DNA from: Verrucomicrobiia bacterium
GTDB taxonomy: Bacteria > Verrucomicrobiota > Verrucomicrobiia > Limisphaerales > CAIMTB01
Assembly: GCA_019634625.1 (NCBI GenBank)
Contig: JAHCBA010000013.1
Coordinates: 62,001 to 126,000, forward strand
Direction of reading: 5' to 3'
Length of the DNA: 64,000 nt
Shown: in pieces, positions 28,501-35,500 of the stretch
Layout of the letters: every line of letters begins with the position of its first letter
How positions within the stretch are numbered: the stretch's first letter is position 1
Position numbers and translations under genes: made by a program
Notes under the pieces: generated by a model
What the model was told of the DNA's origin: nothing
Seen by the model: only the letters and a program-made list of their open reading frames with translations
The model's database searches: none

Positions 28501-28667
28501 TCCAGGACCGCCGGCTGATCGGGCGCTCGGTGTGGAACACGCAGTGGGTGCTGATCATTCCGGGTCGGGCCCTGCATGCCGACGGCGAGGTCGGGTTGGA
28601 CCGGCTGATCGACAACGTCAGCGACCTCCGGCTGGCCCTTCAAACCTATGGGCACTCGGGCAACTAA
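19518..28667 (+). CDS. Giant (3049 aa) exported protein of unknown function, helical C-terminal half
   Basis: The N-terminus carries a signal peptide (LLSLTALTGLITSWAPGAQG). A beta-rich first half follows, with a segment near residues 320-410 (EYALTVEHDF, NWFRRGETVVAQVDG, YVPIGYVAAGPP) that resembles divergent InlB-type repeats. A calcium-loop motif, DVNGDGFIDEDD, sits near residue 2028. Roughly residues 1890-2770 are predicted helical by eye, with coiled-coil-like stretches (LFEQREADALDAKEMLKGLE, LRELSDQYRALVDQGTRLI). The run FRVSRNHALQTYRSMFDLSA, then LLAKAYDYETN, recalls the pore-forming helical part of Tc-toxin A subunits, but the likeness is weak. An acidic stretch (EDEEEEVEDPDE, near 2797) precedes the C-terminal domain. 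No catalytic motif was recognised. The same frame has no interruption over 9 kb. Confidence 0.75.
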   Translation: MSMRARAIDRPRSCLRRLLSLTALTGLITSWAPGAQGAATPVAFDLYIYGNANVPTIAVANYSRIAIRRFELTIGNFDRSWDFANNFRGSVSDSAVRVDSPDRVDGGRWADTIDFTVTGGGLPPGGWLYFDADVDADRSNAALDYRRVLFNNGQDRPNATAKVTLVNGQSAMITLPDGAADLHLYHFQSEARPRVLEVESVAELAGGDDRVSRVTVTIDGVVPEILGQPGVLAENIGARVRIRTFDGEKVAISAPREVYKNIYGDDITDSVQNDPKAIEDEAEERFTAIGLSVNDVAQSGDPTFYSFDVEKDTSVVVKWAHEYALTVEHDFARTESQERDEVGNPWAGPLSSAGEGNPQPMAKKNWFRRGETVVAQVDGQVLDFSRAGLDIRYVPIGYVAAGPPNRTTNPSDDLATRAGRLIAAQILDADGLTRKLRDSPADPVSAFLWNVFAGPAKTILENDARSAEWADVLVAQLDVVLRGASIWDATRFAGVVLRPETEALVAAGPSGALVTRVNRLLLEDAYPDELERVRVSERFFPFAVRQSQPQRQQVPQFAMYGPGRVRHVWQIQYGVRVNVDDPTRAALARVYQVTGGTAVEIGGGEGTFWFDPGASVRVLTAARENGGTGLALRGWFNGDGHYFSTQGDVDSENGSLTLGGPAIRNDGGAVANWMPSFTDPTTSRLYRGLEIPQLMRAARVFWRYDRQALTIRATIGEFVFQSQPALAAQFSTQPDFLEFRSVTGRNRNVGVEQMTVWDPVASRLYPLVPGRFVAKWRTAPGSPDTMDVTVDAAYPATPHYPHVGGTPPVALDPDPGDNFVFKEIRYTENDASVDGQKGFTATTEGRTVLLFGELQRDGRGEPREFLRVRVVHTRDWESVLTTGSAIIGQKVQDPAADRARLGTGYVYDPRERARYNPFVYDASKLERLAARDVYDMAALRSDRAEKIVVNPGSLPGPIIPVNLFPGAAKDEKLVVIWYDDPAQNDLLLWPHRAVVYNPRWPATAAEGLGRIVIASQFGSDGLDPVTGADQEVVPAFGDAPRETSYNPSRLQQVQIYSQPDRTRPGYNPNEEHGVVAPSLRFANVSPRPPAVYALRKNDLNQYRIALAESAQDPATYTSHPRVLVQFFDTADQEFKMRVYEVEAEDALYRFANRTVVRPARRGDPVPASVSSLNNQPHVRMEAGEPVIPFYPLGEVIGASPCAETDGANLKEQLAYWEDHRGSSWSVSGGSNAWFTVAFFYPLAPDFWWPADKPGVLTQSIQGQAVVRRATVPETGDCVAFVPDDLSGLLSKTPNAVVDPASADGLGARPVDVLYKSDWPRNVPVLKAGETLTFAGGEFRADNPFRSVDGRLVETEGLPGVVAFASAEVVYDSSNPRGTLEGWRTQWTARVAQVLDRRSTALSLAEFPTVLQPATGRSRVKGGRYVFNELPSSLQRRVTYDPLAGQLEIIGLLNDKDIGDRTLTAAPPAVYVLEPNILTTDERDALLRLDGEGTVTAWDRAVNDLYKLSRNPSLVASQHSFFLAPPTNDVTRGAWQTRLERFWRHYYFGVLPRPNASESGLSQLTTALAALPTVTGLRATDPVPTPIPIGAADEGYLVGLEPRRVFDADGRPVTVTEVEPPGDPDRPPTEFPRSVFDPKQPVPLRAFGPGLALVPNGDFLRPGPTLRGPGYVAVVENNDPSLGGSPITVHIIQVDPNERYRGAIKTVESDNVFDENLVLRHTGDFGANAGALAFEWWYRFDDGSLNVPPPDRLSPGTPNPWKLFPDPTGNRGVGRYQITLAGNPNAPEALLADSFWFARYRHTNDVIEGTNWRRPQPDGSPQVNFEWAGAGNSDPRSGDYRAQLAQGWIKRVLDAVNPYEARIRDFEGDHPSTVASMIAQFGQPFVGPVALNPAQNVIENVGLIELYETILRRGRQLSIDLTRPVSTPAIANALQLASTRISDFYTILGNEAYADALDPTIGFGSDSVEYGTLAPAVFTFQNQVSSLIEEELALLRGMDDFFARPVYNRLFWNFTKGEGEAAYAMNYNVSDVNGDGFIDEDDAMLMYPQGHGDAWGHYLTALRNQYRLLRHDFFNWVSRSEFYNLQDIVLKVDFLDERKFAQTAAARAKAGAEIVNLTYRSRYVEDPSAQWQGYTDSNAERAWGVQEWARRAGQGAFFDWVTANALLPSVHPNEQLEGIQKVDRTTNPDIAVVSANLNAVQATFEQANSGFNPLGLPGTTVPFDINAAQIDDLVFGMTHFEQINDRVEIVMESATAVWDNANLPANMLRQIGNSELEMRNAVFQEDLTYRNELIRIFGKPYEGTIGPGRLYPAGYDGPDLLLYMYVDVRQINDATVPGPTTDFATFTGDELTGGDIYRAFSRGQGSGSAPRGTLSDIGRPDVVTLQGYLGDSVRRLFAPTFTPDSSNRGVMARSGLYAVNYTDLDSPKVPLENLTQLMPVTASGYTFQAPREWGARRAAGELQLLINQMIQQEAQVASAIGAWDGLQGEIVREIRFINAKLDMAANVRLKNEIFTRLKLALHGTLAASAGVKAVLESAENTVTKTVSGAVQAIPKVGPTAGLAVSPGDVLAPLQGGLITGSVAVTEGISAVLKGLQIAELVLGFAFDITENELQLFEQREADALDAKEMLKGLENLVGDEPIRRIEIFKEIQTLRELSDQYRALVDQGTRLIDERAAFNKRVAAATQRNRYQDMTFRVSRNHALQTYRSMFDLSARYAYLLAKAYDYETNFDPTHPGSPGAVIQDIVRARSLGQLDHAVTWLQTQYRLQKGQLGIINPILETTELSLRRELYRILDEPPEDEEEEVEDPDEVWRRTLERARVPDLWQVSEFRNHCRPFAAAYDALGQPVAEPGLVLRFSSQILAGRNFFGNPLTAGDHAFDPSVFATRIGGVGVGFVGYEGEDLTSHLPATPRVYLIPVGADVMSVPSSVDPNVVRVWNVLDASIPVPLPARTADLDRSAWIPLLDSLNGRLGEPRRFSAFRVSQFASDDGGSTEIQDRRLIGRSVWNTQWVLIIPGRALHADGEVGLDRLIDNVSDLRLALQTYGHSGN

Positions 28668-28770
28668 CACCGCGACGCGAACGAGCCACCTATGAGCACC
28701 TTTCGCCCTGGACCCGCCCGAAGCGCCGGCACGTTGGTCGAGCCGGTAGAGCATGGGGTGGGGTATCGTG

Positions 28771-28850
28771 AAGGACATAAGGGACACCAAGGACCAAAGG
28801 GACTCCGGGGACTCCAGGGACTCCGGGGACTCCGGGGACTCCGGGGACGG
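28771..28850. repeat. 9-bp tandem repeat, about nine copies (RRGGACNCC)
   Basis: Nine successive 9-bp units, most reading GGGGACTCC or AGGGACTCC, end directly before the ATG at 28851. Because nine is a multiple of three, the frame stays open and would encode a collagen-like GLRGLRG run if an upstream ATG at 28692 were used. The unit shares its GGGAC core with the repeat at 1210-1263. Confidence 0.88.
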
Positions 28851-31523
28851 ATGGCGTGGATGCTTGCGGGGGTGTTGGGGGTCATGGTGTGGGGTGCGCC
28901 GCGGAGTTGGAGTGCCCCGATCACGGAGCCGGAGACCGTGTTCTATGGGCAGGTGGTGGGGACGGGTTCGTCCCGCCCGTTTGTGCTGACGGAGGGCACG
29001 CTGCGCTGGACGGTGCGAAGGTCGGATGGCAGCCCGCTCGAATTGAGGGCCCGCTTGTGGCCTCACCAGAACGGCGCCATCTCCTACCGCCTGAACGTGC
29101 CCCACGCCGCCCTGGCGTCCGGGCTCACGGTGGAACCCGGGAACATTCCACTTCGAAGCACGCCCGAGACGCAGGTCATCACGCAGATCACGATCGACGG
29201 TATCCCGGCCCGGGTGGCGGGAGGCGGGAACGCAGGCTTCGAGACCGCCCAGATCCGCCGGGCGGCCACCCATCGGCTGGATTTGGAGGTGCCCATCGAG
29301 GCGCCTGACCGTGACGGGGACGGCCTGCCGGACTGGTGGGAAGCCCTGTACGGTGGCGATCTGCGACCGGGTGACGATCCGGATGGGGACGGCTGGACCA
29401 ACCTCGAGGAGTATCGACGCGGCTCCAATCCGCTGGTGAATGATCGTCACCCGACGCTCCTCACCACCCGGCTTCGTGCGTACGCGGACGGAACGACGGG
29501 CGTGCTGCTGCGGGTTCAGGACGCGGACAGCACGCCGGGCAGTCTGGTTTATACGATCACGCGGCTCCCTGCGGGTGCCGACCTGGTGCTGCGCAATGCC
29601 CATCCGCAGCCCGCCAGCCCCGACGCGGTGCTGGGCGTCGGCGTCACCTTCACGCAGCGCGACGTGCTGGACGGCCGGTTGGTGCTCGTTCACACGGGGG
29701 GCGCCGTCGGGCCTGGATCCTTCGAGATTTCGCTGCGCGACGAGAACCCGGCACACCAGGCGGCGACGGGGACCGTGGACATCGAGTGGTATCGCCCGAA
29801 CACCGAAGTTGCCGCGCGCCTGGCCACCCATGGGCCCGGCTCGATACCTGGCAGCGGCGGCCCATGGGCCGCGGGGTTGACCGAGGCCGAGACGCAGCGT
29901 GTGCAGAATTACCTGTTGAGCCGGGATCTCGGGGCCGTGATCTGGGATGCCGGCGAGGAAACCCTGGACATCGCCCTCGCCGTGCCGAGTTCCGGCATCG
30001 ACGATGCACGATACCAGTCCGAATACGTGACGCGGTTTGGCCGCGAACGGCGGCAGGTGCTTCAGGGTGGGCGGGGGCGCGATGTGCTCGTGGGCGGGAT
30101 GGCCGACGACATTCTGATGGGCGGACCCGGGGACGACCGGCTCACGGGGGGCGGTGGGGCGGACTTCTTCGTGATCCGCGGCGCCGATGCGGGCTCGGAT
30201 ACGATCACGGATTTCAATCCGGACGAAGGCGACGTGCTGGACATTGGAGGGCTCTTCCAGGGCAGCTCACGCGATCTGCGGGACTTCCTGCGGATCGAGG
30301 GCGACGCCTCCGGGACCCGGTTGCGGATCCATCGGGGCGGCAACCCGGCGGGCGCCTCCGATCATGTCGTCACACTCGCCGGCGTGAGCCGGGATGATTT
30401 GGACCTTCACGACTGGATCGAAGCGGGGACGCTGCGGGTCGGCGAGCGTGCGCTTCCGCCCCGGGTCACGGTCACGGCGAGCCAGCCGCGGGCATCGGAG
30501 AACGGCCCGACGGAGGGCGAGTTCACGCTGCTCCGCACGGGCGATGCCGCCGCGGCGTTATCGGTGAGGATCGACCTGCGCGGGTCCGCGGTGAACGGAG
30601 TCGATTACGCGTCCATCGGTTCGAGTGTCGTCTTCCCGGCGGGCCAGCGGGCGGTGCGGGTGACGGTTCTGCCGTACCAGGACAGCCACGCCGAACCCGA
30701 CGAGACCGTGGCACTGGTGGTCCTGCCGGGGGACGGCTACGAGGTGGGCGGTGCGGATCACGCGCGGGTGATCATTGCGGATCTGCGGCCGGTGGTTTCG
30801 CTGGAGGCTCTCGAGCCGCTGGCGACCGTCCAGCCGCCCGGCCAGGGAACGATCCTGGTGTCGCGCACGACCGTGGTGGACCGGAGTCTGCTGGTGCGGT
30901 TGGAGATTGGGGGCACGGCGACACCGGGCAGCGATTACAACGAGGTTTCACGTTTCGTCCACCTGGTCCCGGGCCAAACCACTGCCCTGGTGCCGGTTGT
31001 GCCCGCCGCAGGGGCGTCGTTCGCCGGTGGCGCACGTTCGGTCCGGCTGACGGTCGCCGCGGATCCCGAGTACCTGCGAGGGCCCGAGGCACGGGCCGAG
31101 GTGCTGCTGGTGCAGGAGGCGACCCGGTTTGCGGCGTGGCGGGCGAGGCACTTCCCGGCGGAGAACGGAACTCTGGCAGCGTTCGGGGCGGCCGACGCCG
31201 GGAACCAGGCGATTCCGAATGCGTTGCGCTACGCCTTCGGGATGGATCCCGAGAATCCGGATCGCGCCCGGCTTCCCAAGGTCGTGGTGCGCGACGGCCA
31301 TCTGACGCTCGATGTCCATAGGCGTCCGGGCACACGGGATGTGGAGTTCGTGATCGAAACCTCGGGCGATCTGGCCGGATGGAAGCCGGCGTCTGCCCTG
31401 ATCGAACGGGTCTATCCGCCGGACGAAGCCGAGCGGCCGGACATTGTCTGCTATCGCCTCGTGCCTTCGATCCAGGAGGCGCCGCATCTGTTCCTGAACC
31501 TCCGAGTCGTGTTGCGCCCGTGA
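28851..31523 (+). CDS. Exported RTX/Calx-beta calcium-binding protein
   Basis: The 890-residue protein begins with a clean signal peptide (MAWMLAGVLGVMVWGAPRSW, then SA). An in-frame ATG at 28692 would add 53 residues encoded by a tandem repeat and was judged unlikely. DRDGDGLPDWWE and DDPDGDGWTNLEEY (residues about 154-190) form a thrombospondin-3-like calcium segment. A CSPG/cadherin-like unit follows. Four RTX nonapeptide-type repeats (GGRGRDVLVGG, GGPGDDRLTGGGGADFF, residues about 404-442) and two Calx-beta domains (about 537-755) come next. The C-terminal ~130 residues (NALRYAFGMDPENPD, VEFVIETSGDLAGWKP) match the end of the 3911-residue protein in this cluster. It probably binds calcium at the surface or in a matrix. 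Its stop overlaps the next start. Confidence 0.85.
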   Translation: MAWMLAGVLGVMVWGAPRSWSAPITEPETVFYGQVVGTGSSRPFVLTEGTLRWTVRRSDGSPLELRARLWPHQNGAISYRLNVPHAALASGLTVEPGNIPLRSTPETQVITQITIDGIPARVAGGGNAGFETAQIRRAATHRLDLEVPIEAPDRDGDGLPDWWEALYGGDLRPGDDPDGDGWTNLEEYRRGSNPLVNDRHPTLLTTRLRAYADGTTGVLLRVQDADSTPGSLVYTITRLPAGADLVLRNAHPQPASPDAVLGVGVTFTQRDVLDGRLVLVHTGGAVGPGSFEISLRDENPAHQAATGTVDIEWYRPNTEVAARLATHGPGSIPGSGGPWAAGLTEAETQRVQNYLLSRDLGAVIWDAGEETLDIALAVPSSGIDDARYQSEYVTRFGRERRQVLQGGRGRDVLVGGMADDILMGGPGDDRLTGGGGADFFVIRGADAGSDTITDFNPDEGDVLDIGGLFQGSSRDLRDFLRIEGDASGTRLRIHRGGNPAGASDHVVTLAGVSRDDLDLHDWIEAGTLRVGERALPPRVTVTASQPRASENGPTEGEFTLLRTGDAAAALSVRIDLRGSAVNGVDYASIGSSVVFPAGQRAVRVTVLPYQDSHAEPDETVALVVLPGDGYEVGGADHARVIIADLRPVVSLEALEPLATVQPPGQGTILVSRTTVVDRSLLVRLEIGGTATPGSDYNEVSRFVHLVPGQTTALVPVVPAAGASFAGGARSVRLTVAADPEYLRGPEARAEVLLVQEATRFAAWRARHFPAENGTLAAFGAADAGNQAIPNALRYAFGMDPENPDRARLPKVVVRDGHLTLDVHRRPGTRDVEFVIETSGDLAGWKPASALIERVYPPDEAERPDIVCYRLVPSIQEAPHLFLNLRVVLRP

Positions 31524-32554
31524 AAACCGTGTCCCCTGCCCCATTCCCCCGCCTGCCCGGTCTGGTCATTGTCGCGGCGCTTGCCTGGGGCGTCACCGGC
31601 TGCAACCGGTCGGAAGAGGCCGCAGCGTTGCCGGATGGCCCGCGGGTCGTTGCCGAGGTCGGTGCGCGTCAGATCACGGCCCTGGACATCGAGAACGAAG
31701 TGGCCCGGCGTACGGCGGCCCGCCGGCCGGTGCCCGACAAGGAAGCGCTGGTCCGGGAAATGGTGGAGCGGGCGGCGCTTCTGGAGCGGGCGCGATTGGG
31801 CGGACTGGACGAGGATCCGGCCATCCGGCACGAGATGGAGAACCTCCTCATCGGCCGGTTGCTGGATCGTGAACTCAATCCGCGGCGCGAGGCCGTCCAG
31901 GTGCTTCCCGACGAAGTGCGTGCGGCGTACGAGGCCGATCTCGATCGGTACACCCGTCCGGCCCAGGCGCGCCTGGCGATGTTGCATCTTGAAGTCGATT
32001 CCAAGGCCAGCGAAAGCCGGCGGGCGGAGGCGCGTTCGAGAATGGAGGAAGCCCGGGAACAGGCGTTGCTGCTTCCGCCCCCCCAACGAGCGCGTGGCGC
32101 CACGGGTTTCGGGGCCCTTTCCATCCGGTACTCGGACGACCAAATCAGCCGGCACCGGGGCGGTGACATCGGCTGGTACGAAGAAGGCCAGGCCCCGGCG
32201 CGCCTGCCGTCGGAGGTGGTCGAGACGGGTTGGCGGCTGCCCATCGGGGTGGTCAGTGAGATCCTGGAGGGTCCGTCGGGCTATTTCCTGGTGATGAAGA
32301 TCGACGAGCGCGACCGGACGATCACGCCGTTCGAGAGCGTCCAGGCCAGTCTTCGGCAGACCCTTCTGGTGCGGGCCCGCAAGGAGATCGAGGAACAGTT
32401 CAAACACGAGACCGCGAGGCTGGTGTCCAGTCGCGTGGATTCCGCCGCAGTGGCGTCGGTGACGTTGCCAGCGACCGACCCGCTGGTGGCGCAGCGGCGC
32501 GAGTCGAAACCTCCCGCTTTGCCGGGTTCCCATGAATCCTCCAATGGCTACTGA
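31520..32554 (+). CDS. Parvulin-type peptidyl-prolyl isomerase lipoprotein (SurA/PrsA-like)
   Basis: The 344-residue protein starts at a GTG that overlaps the previous stop (GTGA). It has a lipoprotein signal ending VTGC, so it should be anchored to a membrane in the periplasm. An N-terminal helical SurA-type chaperone region (TALDIENEVARRTA, LVREMVERAALLERARLGG) precedes a parvulin domain. That domain shows ARLAMLHLEV, a GGDIGWYEEGQ loop, and VVSEILEGPSGYFLVMKIDE. Parvulins catalyse cis-trans isomerisation of prolyl bonds and help fold exported proteins. Its position between two large secreted proteins suggests it folds them. The 3' end overlaps the next gene by 23 bases. Confidence 0.88.
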   Translation: MKTVSPAPFPRLPGLVIVAALAWGVTGCNRSEEAAALPDGPRVVAEVGARQITALDIENEVARRTAARRPVPDKEALVREMVERAALLERARLGGLDEDPAIRHEMENLLIGRLLDRELNPRREAVQVLPDEVRAAYEADLDRYTRPAQARLAMLHLEVDSKASESRRAEARSRMEEAREQALLLPPPQRARGATGFGALSIRYSDDQISRHRGGDIGWYEEGQAPARLPSEVVETGWRLPIGVVSEILEGPSGYFLVMKIDERDRTITPFESVQASLRQTLLVRARKEIEEQFKHETARLVSSRVDSAAVASVTLPATDPLVAQRRESKPPALPGSHESSNGY

Positions 32555-35500
32555 CCGGGGCAGTTTGAACCAGGACCGTTCGGCACCGGCCGGGCTCCGC
32601 GACCACCCTCCCGCCATGGATCCCGCACCCCTCTCCCGTCCCACGCCGCGACGCCGCGTCCTGTCGAAGCTGGCGGCCGGGGCTGCCTTCCTCGCAGCTC
32701 TGTGGGCGACAGCCTTCCAGGCCTTTGCCGCCGCCCCCACCGTCACGCTGCCCGGGGCGGTTCCGGCTTCGATCGGGGACAAGAGCACCTCGAACCCGTT
32801 CGATGGTGCCGGGGTCACGGGAGACAGCGACGTGGTGATCACCCTTTCCTTCCCCGACGGACGCGGCACATTTCCCGTCAGTCCGGACTTCACGACGGGC
32901 GTTTCCGCGGGGGTGCGGAGTTATGTGCTGACATCGCGGTCCCCCGGGGCCGCCGCGGGATTCCTGGATGGGTTGGTGTTCACCCCCGTTCAGAACCGCA
33001 TTCCCATCGGCAGCACCGAGGCGACGGTCTTCACGGTGCAGGCGGTGGATACCGGGAGCCTCACGGGTTCGGGCACCGTGACGCTGACGGTGTCGCCGGT
33101 GAACGATTCGCCGACGATCCTGTTCGGCAGTCCGGGGCCGGCGGGGATCTTCGACAACCAGATCTCGCAGCCCTTTGCCAACGTCACCGTGAACGACGTG
33201 GATGCCGGGGACGCCCTGACCGCCACGATCACGTATCCCAGCGCGCATGGCATCCTCCAGGTGGGCGCTGGAAGCCCGGCCCTCACGCTTGGAGGCTCGG
33301 CCGGGAATTACACGGTCTCGTCGGCATCGGTGGCCGACATGCAGAATTTCCTTCGGCGCCTGGAATATGTGCCGACCGAGAACCGGTTGCCGGTGGCGCC
33401 TCCGGCCTTCACCACCGAGTCCACCGTGTTCTCCGTGACGGTGCGTGACATCGCCCTGGCCAGTGCCTCGGCCAGCGAGGACGTCGAGGTCGAGTCCTTC
33501 AACGATGCGCCCACGATCGGCGGCGCCCTGACCAGCCCCGTGCCGGACAACGCCCCGGCGCTGGTCTTTCAAGGCCTGACCATCCGGGATCCGGATTGGG
33601 TCCGTGTGGGGGCGACGCTGGTTCCGCAACCTGTGGACGTGGTGGTGACCTTTGGGGAGAACGTGGGGGCCGGAGCATTTCCCGACGCGGACGAGGAGGG
33701 TGTCTTCGAGGCGTCGGGTCCCGCAGTGGCCTCGCCTCCGAGCACGACCAGTGTCGAGGCGCAGGTTCGGACGCTGCTCTTCGAGCCCACGGCCAACCGG
33801 CAGCCGGTCGGGGCGACCGAGAGCGTGTCGTTGGGCGTGCAGGCCACCGACAGCCTGGGCGCGTCGGGTTCGAGCACGCTGAGCTTCGAGGTGCTGTCCA
33901 TCAACGATCCACCCACCCTGGAGGTGACGCTCAACCCGCTCAGCGTCCGCGACACCGAGACCCTCCAGCCGCTGACGGTGCGGATCTCCGATCCGGACAT
34001 TGGCGAAACCTTCAGCGTGGAGATCGTTCCGATCAGCGATCCGACCTTCCAGTATGCGGTGTTCGAGCCCTCCGGCGTCGGCCCCTACACCGGGACGCTG
34101 CTGGAGGTGCAGGATCAGGTGGCGGGCATCCGGTTCCGGCCCATCGTGGACCTCTCCGCCAACCAGCAGGTCACCTTCCGACTTCGCCTGGTGGACGTGC
34201 ACAGTCCGCCCGCCAGTCCCCTCACGGGCGATCCGATCGAGAGTCCGAATCTGACCCTGACGATCGTGGGTGTGAACGATCCGCCCGAGATTGCGGTGCC
34301 CGGCGGCGTGGTGTTGCGGACCACCGATGATGTGACCGGCCCGCGGCTCACGCCCTTCCGGGAGGTCAACATCAGCGACCGCGACGGCGACACGCTGACG
34401 GTGTCCCTGTCGGTCGAGGGCCGGACGCCGGGCGTCTTTTACCTCTCGATCGATGGCGATCCGGAGATCAGCGGGTCGGTGCTGACCTTCAGCGGCAGTC
34501 CGGCCACGGTTTCGAGGCTGATCAAGGCCGTGACGTTTCAGGCGCAGCCGCGCCCGGATCGGCTGGTCGGGCAGCAGGACACGATCCAGTTGGTCATCAC
34601 GGTCAATGACGGGGGTGGCGGACTGCGCATCGACAAGAACACCACCGTTGTGGTCACCGCGGTCAATGGCGCGCCGCGGATCGAGGGACTGCCTCTGCTG
34701 GCGGCGCAGCCGCTGCGTCTTGACCCGGCCACCGACACGGACCCGGTGCGGCCGTTCGACAGCCCGCCGTCCTCGATCGTCACGGTTCTCGACGATGACG
34801 GCGCGGCGATCCGGGTCACGGTCCGGATCGACGATCCGGCCAAGGGCCATTTCGAGAACCTGGGCGGGTTCGTCGAGCAATCCTCGCCCGCCGGCTCCTA
34901 TCTCTTCGTCGGCATGCCGGACGAAGCGACCGACGCGTTGCGCGGATTGGAGTTTGTGGTGAGCGAGACCCATCTCTTTCCTCCCAACGAACCGGGGCGG
35001 ACCACCTTCACGATCGAGGCCCAGGACGCGGTGCTGAACAAGACCACCCGGGTGCTTTCCATTGTGCTGGCCGAGGAGCCGCGCAACTGGCTGGTAACGA
35101 CGGAGGAGGACGGCTGGGACGAAGGATCGCTCCGCTGGGTGCTGGATCAGATCGAAACGCGCAAGGTCGGCAGCGCGGTGGTGACCTTCGCCCTGCCCGA
35201 GTATCCGGCAGTCCTGCGTCTCAGCGAAGGCACGCTCGAACTTCGAAGAAACGTCACGTTGAAGGGACCCGGCGCCGACCTGCTGGCGATCAGCGGGGAC
35301 ATCGAGGGCGACGGCGAACCGGATGTGCAGCTCTTCCGGATCGAAGCCTCGGTCGTCATGGAAGGTCTTCAGCTCACCCATGGCGCGGCCACCAGCGGCA
35401 GTGCGGTCAGTGGCGGAGCGATCTATGTCGGACCCACCGGCAGCCTGACCCTTCGCGCGTGTGCCATCACGGATTCCGTGGCGACGCAATGGGGTGGCGG

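Noticed and set aside
28692-28850. Collagen-like N-terminal extension of the RTX protein.
   Set aside because: It is encoded by a 9-bp DNA repeat, and a complete signal peptide starts at 28851.
23508-29831. A 2107-residue open frame on the minus strand opposite the giant genes; similar frames at 36090-41288, 41304-44477, 32400-35870 and 20388-23174.
   Set aside because: They lie antisense to frames with clear signal peptides and domains, have Arg/Pro/Ala-biased translations, and arise from high GC at codon position three.
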